Assembly (NCBI GenBank): GCA_003254905.1
Contig: QANU01031579.1
Location: 250,193-314,192 of the forward strand
Reading direction: 5' to 3'
Length of the DNA: 64,000 nucleotides
Source of the DNA: Nissolia schottii
Taxonomy: Eukaryota; Streptophyta; Magnoliopsida; Fabales; Fabaceae
The translations under genes were made by a program, and so were the position numbers. Position 1 is the stretch's first letter. Each line of letters begins with the position of its first letter. The notes below the pieces were generated by a model. The model saw only the letters and a program-made list of their open reading frames with translations, was not told the DNA's origin and did no database searches. Positions 11,443 to 24,089 of the stretch are shown piece by piece.

Positions 11443-12546
11443 ATGGTTCGAACCCCTTCGTGTGACAAGAGTGGACTGAGGAAAGGTACTTGGACTCCTG
11501 AGGAGGATAGGAAGTTAATTGCTTATGTTACTAGGTATGGCTCCTGGAATTGGCGCCAACTGCCTAGGTTTGCAGGTAATTAATAAACCAATCAATCACT
11601 AAATTCTAGTCATAATTAAGTGTAATCGTATTAATTATGCATTGACCTTTAATTTCAGGTTTGGCTAGGTGCGGGAAGAGTTGCAGATTGAGGTGGATGA
11701 ACTACCTGAGGCCTAACCTCAAGAGAGGGAACTTCACTAAAGAAGAAGAAGAGTGCATAATCAAACTGCACGCAAAGCTTGGCAATAGGTACGGTGTGAG
11801 CGTGACATCCTATATGGAACAATTTATTAGGAGTAATTGAGAGAGAGAGGGTCTTGTTAATAGCAAACTCTCAACAATTCTTCAATTGCAGATGGTCTGC
11901 CATAGCTGCCCAGTTACCCGGCAGAACAGACAACGAAGTCAAGAACCACTGGCACACCTCCCTCAAGAAGCGAAACCCCGCCACCTCAGTTGAAGACAAC
12001 AAAAGCAGCACCGCCGCACCAGAAGCCCCTTTATCGCCAATATCGTCCTCATCAAGCGAGCTCTCCTCCTCCATAACTTCCGCCAGTAACGACGACAACA
12101 ATCTGGCGATCCAAGATTTCGACGATTTTGCATTTCTGGACGGAACTTTGTGGACGGAACCATATCTGGCAGACATTTTGCAAACTCCGAGCCATCACCA
12201 AGCACTGCTGCCCAACGGAACCTTTGATGAAGTGAGCGGTGCGGCACAGGAGTCCAGCAACAGCAGCCGCCTGATTTTCGACGACGCGAGTTTGATTGAT
12301 CTTGGAAACGACTTTGGGAGCTTTCTGGAGGAGGAGGCACCAATGATTGAGAGTACCTTTTGGAATACCCAGCAACTCCCACAACACGTGGCTGATGACG
12401 TGTCCCACGTTCCCAGCGATCTGTTGATGACGTCGCCCTCTGAGTACTTTTCTTTTTCCCCACTGTGTGGGACAGATCTTTGGAGCGCTACCAGTGATAG
12501 TTTCTTGTATCATCATGATCATCAACCCCACCTTAGCTTATCCTAA
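11443..12546 (+). CDS. R2R3-MYB transcription factor, cluster copy 1 (305 aa)
   Basis: Nuclear DNA-binding regulator. Exons: 11443-11575, 11659-11788 and 11892-12546, with GT-AG introns of 83 and 103 bp. The protein starts [18 protein letters not shown]2 (about residues 13-63) has the three spaced tryptophans and [11 protein letters not shown]3 (about 66-115) has [20 protein letters not shown] and the usual replacement of its first Trp, here by Phe. The bHLH-interaction signature of R3 is not met (EC replaces [DE]L), so bHLH partnership is unlikely. The C-terminus is Ser/Asn/acid-rich with LWTEPYLAD near residue 162, shared with the two downstream MYBs, and ends PHLSLS. This resembles subgroup-2 MYB13/14/15-type stress regulators; subgroup is inference. 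A poly(A) signal lies at 12836. It looks intact. Confidence 0.93.
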
Positions 12547-12835
12547 ATATATTATTTTTGAATAATTAAAAAGAAAAGTAAAGTACTGCTCCGTCCTGGT
12601 TTCACGGAGTATTGATACTCCTAAAATGTTTTGAATAATGGTGTTGCTACTTAAATTAATGAGGGTTATGTTTTTGAGATAAGGGTACCTGTTAGTTAGT
12701 ATATAACTAAATTGTGAAATACACTTGGAGAGTCGGAGAGACTTGTATACGAGTAGCAAAACGATAAAGAAAAAGTTTGTAACTCATATTTAGAACAGTT
12801 TTGGAGAGCAAAAGTTGCTTTATGCCACAAGCTTG

Positions 12836-12841
12836 AATAAA
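12836..12841 (+). terminator. Polyadenylation signal (AATAAA)
   Basis: AATAAA lies about 290 bp past the stop codon of the first MYB gene, within T/A-rich sequence; plausible 3' end signal. Confidence 0.4.
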
Positions 12842-12852
12842 AGTTTGCATTG

Positions 12853-12876
12853 ATATATATATATATATATATATAT
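12853..12876. repeat. (AT)n microsatellite
   Basis: Twelve AT dinucleotides just past the 3' UTR of the first MYB gene. Confidence 0.9.
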
Positions 12877-13878
12877 GGATGATCTTTCTGTTAATAAATA
12901 ATCATCTGCGAACAATTTATGTGATCAATTTTTTATGTACTGGACTGCTCACTCAACAGAAATTCAAGAAATTGTCAATAACTACTCACCATAATTTGTC
13001 AATTTCTTAGATTTTTACTATACGGCAATGTAATATTATATTATACTATAAATACATTAAAATTAATCTCCTTCTATAATGCGTGAGTATCAACCAAAGT
13101 AGATTTTATCAAGCAGCCCGATATAAAAAAAAAATATGTAAATTTTTAATTGTGATAAAAACTATTATAATATAAGAGATGGTTGGACTTACAGCAATAT
13201 AAACAAAATTAAATCTCACTATTGAATATATTTTCATTGAAATTTTTTTTCTTCAAATATAGTCAATCCATTTCACAATAGTAGTTCCTTTTATTTATTT
13301 TTGAAGTCATAATTTAATATATTTGGACACAATTTATGTCCAAATTCATTAAGTTATGAATGAATATAAAATGATAAAAGGGACTGATATTATGAAATAG
13401 AGGAAATATATGGTTTGATCGGAAGTAATTTTATCATTTAAAGTTATATTTATAAATTTATATGAAACAAAAGTTATTTGGTACTTCATTGGCAAAATAT
13501 TACTTATACATGTATGTGAAAATAAGAACCTCTTAATTACAATTAATTGTTAAATTAAATTATAATCTTTATTTTTCTTTTTTCTCACTCCTCTTCATCA
13601 TTTTTTTTATTTTGTAAGTGTTAAAGAAGGGGTTGTCATTATTTTTCTTCAGTGACAGTCCCACCACATTCTCTTTTTTTATTTATTTAAAATTTTCTTG
13701 TGTTTTCATTATTTCTTTTTTGGTGTTTCTATTTTTCTTTGTGATGTTTTCGTTCACTTTTATAATTGTTGTTTTGTTTCTCTTTGTGGTGTTTTTGTTT
13801 TCTTTTATGATTGTTTCCACCAAAGCCAGTTCCATGCACTCTTCATTTTGGCAAAAAAGTTTTTGGAAAAGTTTTTAT
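12877..13878. other. AT-rich intergenic DNA, no gene seen
   Basis: T-rich low-complexity sequence. The open frames at 13618-14042 are phenylalanine-rich products of T-runs and have no recognisable domain. Confidence 0.5.
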
Positions 13879-14030
13879 TAGGGGTGTCAAACGGGCCAGC
13901 CCGACCCGTTTGGACCCGCGAGCCTAAATGGGTCAGGCCAAAATTATGCCTATTTTTAGGATCCAGTTCGTTTATGGTCAGTCTGCAGGCTTACGGGCCA
14001 GCCTGTTTATTTTTTTTTAAAATTTTGGTC
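13879..14030 (+). mobile_element. hAT-type terminus with GC-rich 'gggtcgggcc' block (truncated)
   Basis: Starts TAGGGGTGTCAAACGGGCC, the same TAGGGGTG terminus as the complete hAT element at 33480, followed by a GC-rich stretch of gggcc/cccg motifs that stands out from its AT-rich surroundings. No matching CACCCCTA end was found downstream, so this appears to be one end only. Confidence 0.5.
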
Positions 14031-17000
14031 TATTTTTTATGATTTAAATATAAAGTTGTGAATAAGTATGCACGTTCATATTTAGCTATTTTTTATCGTC
14101 TATCTATTAATTAATCGGAAATAAATTGTTTAAATGGTTGATTGCGAGATTATATTATCTTTTTTGTTCCTCCAACTATATATCTTGCTTGAAAGATATC
14201 AAATACTATCAAATGCTATTTGAAATTGATTCATGAGTTAATGCAACTTTCATTAATTAAATGACGGCATATGACATTGACGTGAATACTGTTATATTAT
14301 TGATCAACTTATAGGGCGTAGGCACTCATTGAAGGAATAGAATGCAAAATTTATCAATATCTATGTCATAACACACTTCAGTTGTATAGCAATATAAATA
14401 TAGTTAAGTAGTTAAACATAACACTCTCTTTAGGTAGTGTGTAAAAATTAAATGTTAAGCCTCTATTTATAAGAAAAACATTACCCGTCTTTTGTTAAAC
14501 TAACCAATGTGAGACTTAGTTCTCACAACAATTTGAATCCACTCCTATAAAGAATTGCTTTAGGATATAGGGAATACATATAAGTTAGAATACCTTTCTG
14601 CTCTCTTAATTATATCTATTTATTCAATTTGGTCACGTAGTTTTCATAAAGTTCGATTTCCCTCTATTTATAAATTGTCAGTTAGTTTAGTCTTCTACTA
14701 GTCTCTTAATTCTTTCACTAAATAGACGGTGTTGATGTGACAGTTAACAATGCAGACATTACCGTTAAAGTAGCCATAACGACGTTATTTCTCCCCCCAA
14801 GTTTATCCAAAACACCGTTGGCTCATTGCTTAACACGAAAAATTATTTTTATTTTATTTATATTTTTAGGTGTAAAAACAACATTATTTTAGCTACATAA
14901 CGATTACATTAGCATTGTTTTTTAGTGAAAGAATTAAAAGATTAATGGAGGATTAAGCGGGGAATTTATAAATAGAGAATAAGCTAATTTTTTTTAAAAA
15001 AATACATAACTAAATTAAATAAATAAAAATAATTAGAGAATTAGAGATGTATTTTAATAGATACGCTCCCCCTTTTTTTTTTCTTGTGCGTGGAGCCCCC
15101 AATGAGGTAAGTAAGAAAGGGGAAAATAAGGGTACATGGAAATGGAATTCCTAACCCAAAATGTATCAATCTTTTGATCGTTTAAAATTAAAGGAAATGT
15201 AATCGATTACCTCTATGTTATTATTTATTTAGTACTCCCTCGATGACAATAGCTTTTCAATGCTAGTAGTCTATGTAATCCACAAAGATCACAGCCCACA
15301 TATTATGAACACCATTCTCCTTTTCGTTTTTTATTTATAATAAAAAGCAAATGAGATGGTTATAAGATGTTCAGCGGCGCCATCACGGAACCTTCTTAGT
15401 TGTATTGTATGTGTTCTGTTTTTATATTATGAAATGATGACATGGTTGCTCATCTAGTAATTTTTTATCCAAATAAATTATAATTTCCCTTTTCTTAATT
15501 ACACTACTTGTGTAGGACTCGCTGTATAGCTGACTTTTATTTGCACGTGAGTCTAACTCACAGTTAATTAATGAATGGCCTTCGTTTAATTAAATTGCCA
15601 CGAGTACGAGGGTTCATTGAACTGACTGCTGAGAACGACAACGACTTCAATAATCCCACGTGCTTTGCTTCATAATTTTTCATTTTTTAAATTTAATTAG
15701 TATTATTTATTCAGTTTTTTTTTACAAGTGTCCTTGAACACTTGTTAATCAACTATAAGAAAAAAAAAATTTAGTTTATTTAAAATATTTATTGACCTTC
15801 ATCGAATTAAAAATTTTAAACCCATATTTTTAATAATTTTTTTTATTTTTAACAAGTACTTTTAGATATTTATTAATAAAATTTTTATTTATTCAGTCAA
15901 AGTGTGATGATATTGATGATACTTGTGACAGTATATGCTTACGCCATTGGCGCGTTCATATTACTTCACCCTGCAGTATCTAATTTGTGCCTGCCGATCC
16001 CATATAAATGGTTCTGGATCTTAGTTAATTAATGAATCATTATATAAAAACTTGCTTTGACCTGAACTATTAAAATTGAATGTTTCGCACAATACAACAA
16101 TAGTAACGGTATTTTATTCCATACTACTGATTAAATAACGAAACATATAGGAAAGATTGTCGATCGTCTGGTGAAGTTTTTTTTTTTTTTTCCCCTTTTT
16201 TTGAGCTCTTTTAATATTAGGACGGGCCAAAAGTTAAGAATTTATCCAATGAAAAATAGTATCACTATCTTTTTGTAATAACTATAAAAAACGAAACTAT
16301 ATATGTATTTTTAAGAAAAAAATCTTAACTAATTGACTTAATAGCACTGTTAATTTGACTTTCGCTTATTTGAAAAGTTTTTTGAGACAATGATATGCTG
16401 TCAAAAAAATATAAGTAAAAAAAATATGTAAATCGACTTTTGTGTTTGACAAATAAAAAATTGTGGTGTTTATGTCATTGACTTTTAAAAGTTACAAGTG
16501 TTCTTAAAAGTTTTCATAAATAATTTTTTTTAGAGCTAACTTGTCTCTTACAAGATTAAAGACTAATATAACTTTAAATTCTAATGATTATTATTACTTT
16601 CTTTTTAATATTTATGTTTATTATAATAGTTTTACATATAAAGGAGCAATTTTAAAATATATTTATGAAACACTAATCTTGTAATTTCTGTTTGTTGAGT
16701 GTTATTTTTATTTTTTTTTACTAAACAAATTAACAATGACTTTTACGGCAGTTTCTAGAGGCGAAGAGTTCAATAATTCTCAAAATGTTACATCATTACT
16801 AAACAAAGCCTTAGTTTGATAATGCAGCGGCTTTGAGACTGCTAACTCCCTGGCTTGATTTGGCAAAAACCTTTGGTTAGAAAAGCTTTTTTTCTTTCGG
16901 GGAGGGGAAGGGTTTGCCAATTTTTTGCATTTAATATACAAAAAAGTTGAAATTATTTTGCTATTAACTTATAAAAATCATAAGGTGCTTCTAATAATCC

Positions 17001-18389
17001 TCATGATAAATGTTTTAGAACTTTTATGAGTTCTCTAAAAAAAATTAAAAGTATGATATAACCTTAAATTTTAATATTAGTTACTTTTTTTAATGTTTAT
17101 TTTTTATCTATATTAAGTATCCATTTTATTGTCCCTAAAAAAAATCTAATTTAATAACTTTTGAGTTCTAAACTTATATTTATATTAAATATGTTTTAAA
17201 ATAAAATGTAATTGCACTTACCCTCACTTTCTCCATGTTCCCCACTTGACTAGCACTTCGTGCCTGCCAAGACTCATCGGTAATTATAACCATTTTACAT
17301 ATTATTAAGAGCTATTTTATAATGTATTTACCAATTATTGTATTATTATAAATGTATATCGTGTAGTTTATTTGCGCTAAATTAAAAAAAAAATCAAGCA
17401 TGAATAAGAATGTGATTATAAATCTTGTTCCTATACATTTAAAATATATATATATATATAAACTTTAATTATAAAATTTTGAATTAATATAAACTTTTAC
17501 GAATGCAAATTATAACATATAACCATTCAATCTAATAGTATGTATTTTTAAAATATTTATCAACAAGAAATTATTTAAAATATAAGAATTATGTCAATTT
17601 AATTGCGTGAAGAAAGTTCTTCCATAAATATAATTCTAACACCTTATATACAATAAAACTAGAGAAACCTAAGAATCATGAGTATATATCTTTAGTGAAG
17701 TCAATATGCCTCATTTTTATCTTGGGTGTCTCTAGATATAATGTATAAGAATTATATTCATTTAAGATTATCTCTGGGGTGAAACTAATTCACACCTTAT
17801 CATGGAAATTGGAATGGATCATATAAATTTAACTTAATGTTGATTGTTGTTAAATGTGATCTTTACTATCAATTGAGATAATGCGATTCATGAATAACAT
17901 AAATAATAAACGAATTAATGATAAAAAATCATACTTAATAATAATTGAGAATAAAATGATTTATTTTTCACCTTAAGATGCATATAATAATATAACATAG
18001 TACACGTGACAGATTTTCAGGTGATAGTAGCAGCTAGACCAAGACTTTTCAACTCCCTCCCTTTGTCCTTATCTCCCTTCTCGGAAGGCGCGATCGCTCA
18101 AAGCAGTTTCCTCAAGAGTGCATGTTCGTACAAATTATTGGACACAAAGATATTGCTGCCTTTGAAGGAGTAGTATTTCTATATTTGCCGAGACAGTTGA
18201 CCCTTTATTAGTTTATGCATAAATTTTTATAATCTTTAAAATCCACAGTTCGTATAATTTTTATAGAGTAAACACAAGAATTGGTCGTGACAAACGCGTG
18301 GTAAAAGGCATAATTAATTAAGCAGGTGAGACCAAAAGTTTAAACGTTAGTATAACCCACGAGTCTATTGTCTTTTCTCATTGACCAAG
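14031..18389. other. AT-rich intergenic DNA between MYB copies, no intact gene
   Basis: Apart from the foldback element at 14601-15046 and a lone Stowaway-like end (tactccctcgatgacaat near 15232), I find only AT-rich DNA with short microsatellites, for example (TA)n near 17445-17460. No conserved protein or RNA gene is supported on either strand. Confidence 0.45.
14601..15046. mobile_element. Foldback element with about 130-bp arms
   Basis: The left arm (ctcttaatta..., ...ctctatttataaattg..., ...ttctttcactaaatagac) is matched by its reverse complement in 14915-15046. The loop carries an acgttgatgtg/taacggt-type motif like that in the 8.4-kb foldback element, suggesting a related family. No coding capacity; ends approximate. 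Confidence 0.55.
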
Positions 18390-18527
18390 ATGGTCAGAAG
18401 TCAGAACCCCTTCCCGTGTGAGCAAAGTGAACTGAGGAAATTAAGGTACTCGGACATTTGAGAAAGATATGATGCTAATTTCACATATGTCACTAGGTGT
18501 GGCTTCTGGAATTGGAGTTGGTTGAGC
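18390..18527 (+). pseudogene. Decayed first exon of a fourth R2R3-MYB copy
   Basis: The stretch aligns throughout with exon 1 of the MYB gene at 11443. It starts ATGGTCAGAAGTCAGAACCCC (compare ATGGTTCGAACCCC), continues through gaactgaggaa and cactaggtgtggcttctgga, and ends at attggagttggttgag where the live copy has attggcgccaactgcctag. Several small indels and lost splice-site context make it non-coding. A possible scrap of exon 3 (cctcaagaagcgg) lies near 18671-18684. Its position between copies 1 and 2 shows that the tandem cluster once had at least four members. It is closest to copy 1, so it probably arose from that copy. Confidence 0.8.
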
Positions 18528-18755
18528 TAATTATTGAAAATTAATCGATAAATCATGCAAGAAAAAAAATGTTTGCGGCCCAAATAAAATATACAAGAGG
18601 ATCTTAATTGATTAATAACTACTAAGTGTAATGGATATTCAGTTAGTGGAATGTGATAAATGTTGATAAAGAAGCCTCAAGAAGCGGTTGCAACAGAATG
18701 CATGCGCTGTTCACAACAAGCAACAGAAGGAAGCTACACATCTCATCTTATCAGA

Positions 18756-18790
18756 GATGAGATGAGATGAGATGAGATGGGATGAGATGA
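18756..18790. repeat. (GATGA)n microsatellite
   Basis: About seven near-perfect copies of the pentamer gatga with one interruption. Confidence 0.85.
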
Positions 18791-19553
18791 AAGTGATTGA
18801 ATGAGAGAAGAATTGGTTAACTTCATTGATGAATAACTAATTCCCATGTGCAGCAGGTAACCGTTTGCTGCAACTAACTTAACTATCAGTTTGTTTGCTA
18901 ACAAACTGTTAGTAATTACTTAATGTTCTTTTGAAGAACAATATATTGGTGTTTGTCAAGTTGCTCATCCAGCAAGTAATTTCCAGAACCCAGAAAAATA
19001 TGCATTTTGAAAGGAAACTAGCTTTAGACTTGGGACAAAATCAATAGTTTTGACAATGTACTCTGAAATGTAAACTTCACGAGCATAGAAAACTATATAA
19101 TATAAAGTTTGGAAATAATATATAATGATAAAACGGACTCGAGGACCATAGATTATAAGCCTAACGAATCAATTAAATACATCCTCTTTTTTTATCATAC
19201 ATCGACCCTTTTAAATCCAATTTTATAAACAATCGATCTCTTTGCTCATCCAACGATCGATCTTCCGGCCATCGAAACAATACCGTTCGAAATGTAACTT
19301 GGGCAATATTTCACCTGACAGTATACTTGTAAAGACCATGTTAAACAAATAACAGTGAAGTTCAATTGTTCAGCAGTGGTGATTTTTAATTTTGAGCACT
19401 TAGCCTAAACAAATTAAGTTTTTGTTCAGGAGTATATGATGTGATAAAAGCATGACTTTGACCTCGATCGGAACACTAGTACTTGTGTTAATATTTAAAA
19501 CCTAGTAGCACGTTACTCGGACGAACAATTAATGAATGTCAATTAATTAATTA

Positions 19554-19858
19554 CTCCTTCTGTGTCAAATTATATGTCATGTCGATTTGATTAAATATAC
19601 GAATATTAAGAAACTTAAAATTAAGATCAGTTTAAGGAGTAATTTTACTAAATTGAAGGTAACATAAATTACTTGAGTAATCTAGATTACTAGGAATTCT
19701 GTTGCACTAAACAGGTCAATGTGAATTACTAAGTAATTTAAAAGTCAAATTACCGGTAATCTTAATAGATGTCTCATATCAAACACCTCCTTAAAGTGGT
19801 AATGTCAATTATCTCTATGGGAGGTGCCTATCTGGATTATCACATTTAAGTAATCCTA

Positions 19859-19898
<40 letters not shown>

Positions 19899-20201
19899 GT
19901 GAAAGAAGTGTATATTACCTTGTAATCTTTTTTATATGTCAAACAAGGTAATGCAAATTTTCAGTTACATTAACTGTGCATAGTAAACACAACAATGTAA
20001 TATTACCAGTAATTTAACAGGTAGTAATCTTTCTAAAAATGTAATTCAGATTACTTGATAATCTTGGAAGCGATGTACCAAATGACCCTTCAGGATATGC
20101 TTCGAAATTTACCAATAAATTTCATATAAAAATGTGAGAATGACAAATAATTTATGACAAATTTTTTTTGGCTAAAGTGACATAATTTGGGATGGAGGAA
20201 G
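19554..20201. mobile_element. Stowaway/mariner-like MITE carrying extra internal sequence
   Basis: Inverted ends: CTCCTTCTGTGTCAAATTAT at 19554 and the complement of CTTCCTCCATCCCAAATTAT ending at 20201. Both are variants of the widespread plant CTCCCTCCGT terminus and are flanked by TA. At about 648 bp it is long for this family. The middle (about 19635-20095) holds gtaatctagattac-type inverted blocks and an (ATA)n run, suggesting a second small element nested inside. Confidence 0.6.
19860..19898. repeat. (AAT)n microsatellite
   Basis: About thirteen uninterrupted ATA/AAT trinucleotides inside the Stowaway-like element. Confidence 0.9.
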
Positions 20202-20349
20202 TAATTGCTAATAATACAAGATTCCTGGATGCTTTAAAATTTAAGGTTCACAAAAAAATACACCCTCAATTTTAAAATAGTTGTTAACCTTCTTATTTTA
20301 ATATGACTATTTTGAAACTAAGGGACAACTATTTATTCTCCTCACAATA

Positions 20350-20540
20350 GGGAAAAATTTCCATAATAAAATAAACAAAATACTATCTCATTTTCCAAAT
20401 GATTCAATTGTAAAGTTGTTCCCAAAATATACTAATTTTATTCTAAAGGGAGTCGAAATCGACTCACATGTAACTTGATTTTTTTTTAATTGGAAGTCGA
20501 TTTAAATCGACTTTCAATTTTTATTTTTATTTTTTTAAAA
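20350..20540 (+). repeat. Left terminal inverted repeat of the MULE
   Basis: Matches the inverted sequence of 24090-24280. The inner part contains two near-palindromic gtcgatttaaatcgac blocks (20497-20516 and 20545-20565) that recur in the right repeat. Confidence 0.75.
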
Positions 20541-20666
20541 ATAGAAGTCGATTTAAATCAACTTCTGTTTACTATGTCTAAAATCAGACCTATAAATGAA
20601 GGTGCATACTCATTTATATGGTGTACCAAAGTTAAGATTTTTTTGCATGAGTTAGAGGGAAAAAAT

Positions 20667-21128
20667 GAGTGAGAAGTTAGTAAACATTTTAGTGTATTAT
20701 AATGGTGAGGAAAAAAATATACAAGATGAAATTACTTTTGATTCCTCAAACAAATCTTGGTGGTGGTATACCTAACTATTACTTTGTCACTCCAATCCAT
20801 TATATTGGAAAAGTTTGGGGAGTGTAAGAGCGTTAAGAGAGTGCTATATAGGATGTCCATCGGTGTTGATCAACTCTCAAGGTTTCATTCTTTTGAAATT
20901 AAGAAAGACAACTGCATTAGGCGCATGTTTCATATGCATAAGCAATTTAGCAACGTTCTCACCGCTATTGAGCTCTGTGTTGAGCTTGAAGATGTTCACT
21001 CAAGCACTGGTGCCTCCAATGTTGGTCTGTCGTTTGTGCCTAACACTAATTCCTCCCCTTCTCTGCTATTTGTTATGGCATTTCTGGTTAAGTTGTTGTT
21101 AGTAAGTTTATTCTTTATTCATACCTAA
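20667..21128 (+). pseudogene. mudrA-like transposase N-terminal relic
   Basis: Starts MSEKLVNILVY, continuing in other frames with NGEEKNIQDEITFD and later LYRMSIGVDQLSRFHSFEIKKD, CIRRMFHMHKQFS and AIELCVELEDV. This order matches the N-terminal region of legume MULE transposases (an LVNLIVYYNGE start, an LYRKPI block, a MF.MH..F block, then an ELYVEFE-type end). The reading frame is broken at least once, near 20700. The WRKY-like/DDE catalytic regions and the SWIM zinc finger, which should follow, are absent; the opposite-strand plant-mobile-domain gene occupies that space. It cannot make an active transposase. Confidence 0.6.
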
Positions 21129-21216
21129 ACAAATTAACCCCAAAGAAATAACAAGCTTAACGAAATGAACCTCATAATAAAGAAACACACATAAAGCTAC
21201 AAAATAATATACATAA

Positions 21217-23470
21217 TCAAAATAACCTTAAACTATCTATCTGCTGCATCGTGGTGTTGAGATTCAGGGACATGGTATTTTCCTCCTGTGTGACATGTCG
21301 GGGTGCGCCTTGGACGACTGCACCGGTGTGGAGGTTGTGGCGAAGCTCCCCCTTTCCTCCGTCTTCACCTTGCTGCATTTGACTCTCCACTGCAAAATGT
21401 GATGAGCCTGACAGAGAAGACACTACCTGATCCAAGGCACTGAGAAGATCCCGCTCCATGGCAGTCGTGTCGAGGGAAGTGTTGGCCCTAACACCTGATG
21501 GGGGGAAGCCAGCAAGAAGTGCTATAACAGGGTTATATCCTCGTTGGTGTCCCATAACATGTCCTCCTCGACGTTTGTGGCTGAGGGTGATAGACATCTC
21601 CCACTGGAGTCTGCGGATCCGGGGAGAAAACTCCACCTAAAGATAGGCCAGTGTCAACCTGACCAAAATGGAAAGGCACTAGCCCTAAAGCAGACAATGT
21701 TGATGCATCGACAAATCTGGGATACAGCTCCTAGTGCTACCAAAATAGCAATGATTACTCCCCTTTTGCATGGTGACTGTTAGTAAAATCACCATATTAT
21801 GTATGACTGCTAGAAGCATCATTCGTCGGCTGGGTCAGCTTGTCATCATCCAGGCTGAGCTCGACATTCACATATGCCTGCTATTGAGGGGCTCATCATC
21901 AACCGATATATCAAAGTCACCGAATAGGAAGTTGTCATCTTCCCAGTCATCGTACTAGCGATGGGAAGCATGTGTCCCTCCCTTCCTCTTAACTGATAAT
22001 GTATGTCAGTTAGGAGCGGGAGTAGGAACTGCAGGTAGAGGTGGTGTTGCAGGAGCCTCATAAGAAAAGTAAAGAAACCTTAGGTCGAGACCTCATACCA
22101 TTGAAAATACTAGAGAGAGGACCTAGAGTCTGCAGTAAGGGAGTATGACACTACCCTATCTGTGTGAGTATCTCACACCTTGTGCCATCTCAAATGAAAT
22201 AGCCGCCTCAGCACCCTTCTCATACTTCGAATGCAGTCAGTCAGTGTTAATCAGGGAGCCTGTGCATCCATTGGGCACCACAAAACTATTGAAACACATG
22301 GTCTGTTTAGTGCCACTCGACGACAATGAAGTATATAAAGGTAGTATTTGATGTCCATATCTCTTGCTCGTCATATACTTACCCAAGAATCGTCACATGG
22401 ACAACTAACTCATTATACGACATCCAAATAAACTGCAATATTAAATACAAAATATTTTAGTTTCAACCATAAACCAACGTATTATAACTGAATTGATAAT
22501 TGAAAATATAGAAAATTAATTTGTTTAACTCACCCCGTCAATGCCAAGCTGATCAAGCTAGCCACAATAAGCTACCAGTTGATCCTCATTCGCGGGCTTA
22601 GTGCTCATCTTACCAAAACACCACCTGCACAAAAAAAATAATAATAATACAATTTTATGTTACAAATCAATAATTCAAATACATTATTATTCATCTGCTA
22701 AAAAAATAAACTAAAACTTATATCGTATGTACCTTGCAGCCAACAGGAACGTCATCTATCCACCCAAACGGGCTAGCTGGGGTATTCTCATCCAAGCCCA
22801 TACGTGTAATAGCCTAGTGCAGGCTCCAAACTCAGTCACAAGAATTTGCTTGTGTGGTACAACTCCCGATACCACTGTGCCAATACCGTTGACTCCAAGC
22901 TATATGTCCCCATCTGTGCCAAGTCTTCAAGCAGAAGGAGAAACTTTAGGTGCACTTGATTCTTTGATTTTTTGCACAGAAGGAACCCTCCGAACATGAA
23001 AAAAAAAATATGCTCGGGTGCACCCTAAAATAGTCAATGGGTCTGCCTGTTCTTGCTCAATTAAACGAAGGTATCTGCGTTGGACCCACTTAAGCATGAC
23101 AATGGATCCCTTTTTGGCGTTTTGTGGGGATTTTCTCCAAGCAGCTCCTCACACAACGCCCATTAGGTCTTGCCTTGGAAGTGATTCGCCCAATCTCACG
23201 TCCAGTCATTAACATCCCAATCTCCCAAGTATGACTGCAACTTCTTGCAGTATGGCTGTGCACTCCCCAAAAGGTAGATGAAAAGTGTGGGTTTGAGGAT
23301 GCCACCTCTTTACTAGGGAACTAAACAATGCCCTGTCATACTGGAATGTTGGTATAATGTGTGCAACATCCTAGAATCGGGCAGCCAGCAATCCATGCTC
23401 TATTAGTGGATGCGGCTCATGGAAATTTTGTATTGTCTCGTCTCCAACACTCGAGGCTACAAAATGACAA
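21217..23470 (-). pseudogene. Plant mobile domain (MAIN/PP7-long-form-like) gene relic inside the MULE
   Basis: On the minus strand near 23300-23235 the sequence reads FSSLVKRWHPQTHTFHLPFG then ECTAILQEVAVILG, the hallmark of the plant mobile domain (aminotransferase-like; MAIN, MAIL1 and 'serine/threonine phosphatase 7 long form' proteins). Further along come CEELLGENPHKTP (about 23160-23120), AYFFFMFGGFLL with LLLLEDLAQMG (about 23000-22900), WYRELYHTS (22870-22840), and a block near 22330-22180 reading VVEWH. The 139-codon frame 21636-21217 may be the hydrophilic C-terminus. Multiple stops and frame changes interrupt it, so it is a relic. The family is known from MULEs in several plants. 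It is transcriptionally opposed to the mudrA remnant. Confidence 0.75.
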
Positions 23471-24089
23471 AAAAATTTCAGACTAATTATGCTCATAAAA
23501 AGTTATTTGAATTAAAATTATAAAATTCACCATTAATACGACATCAAATGCTGCAAAATTAGTTTCTTTTATAGTGAAATCCATAAATTAATTGATTAGC
23601 TACTCTATCCTAGCAATCTACCCAAAACGTTTACATATACCTTATCAATCTATAATAACTTTATAGATGTAACATTCAAGTTCAATAAAATACTCATTCA
23701 ATAACAACATTATTATAACTATAAATTTTTCACATGCCAACACAATATATTTTTGGCCTACACTAACCTAACCTCTATCTTATCAATCTATCGTACATTT
23801 AATATATAAATTTATAAATCTAACATTGAGGGCATTTAATCAAACACTTCACTTGCACTAAAAGTTTTCATAATTTACAGAACATTAGCATGAACAGAAA
23901 CACAAAAATGTTATGGTAAAAATATCTACGTACCTGGATGTTCACTCGAGGTTGGATGTGATTAACAGCGTTTAGACACATCAAATTTTCACATTCCATT
24001 GCACAAAGAACCAAAAATTCAACCCCACAAGATTGCTAGAGAGCGAAAGTGCCGTTTTAGAGAGATGAAGAGTTTAAAGTGTGAGGGAG

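Noticed and set aside
12052-12531. Long antisense frames opposite exon 3 of the first MYB
   Set aside because: Shadow frames caused by codon bias of the MYB C-terminus; no family resemblance.
18660-18960. Possible copia LTR on the minus strand (gaagttaaccaattcttctc leader-like stretch)
   Set aside because: It looks LTR-like in composition, but I could not find ends, a primer binding site, a polypurine tract or a target duplication.
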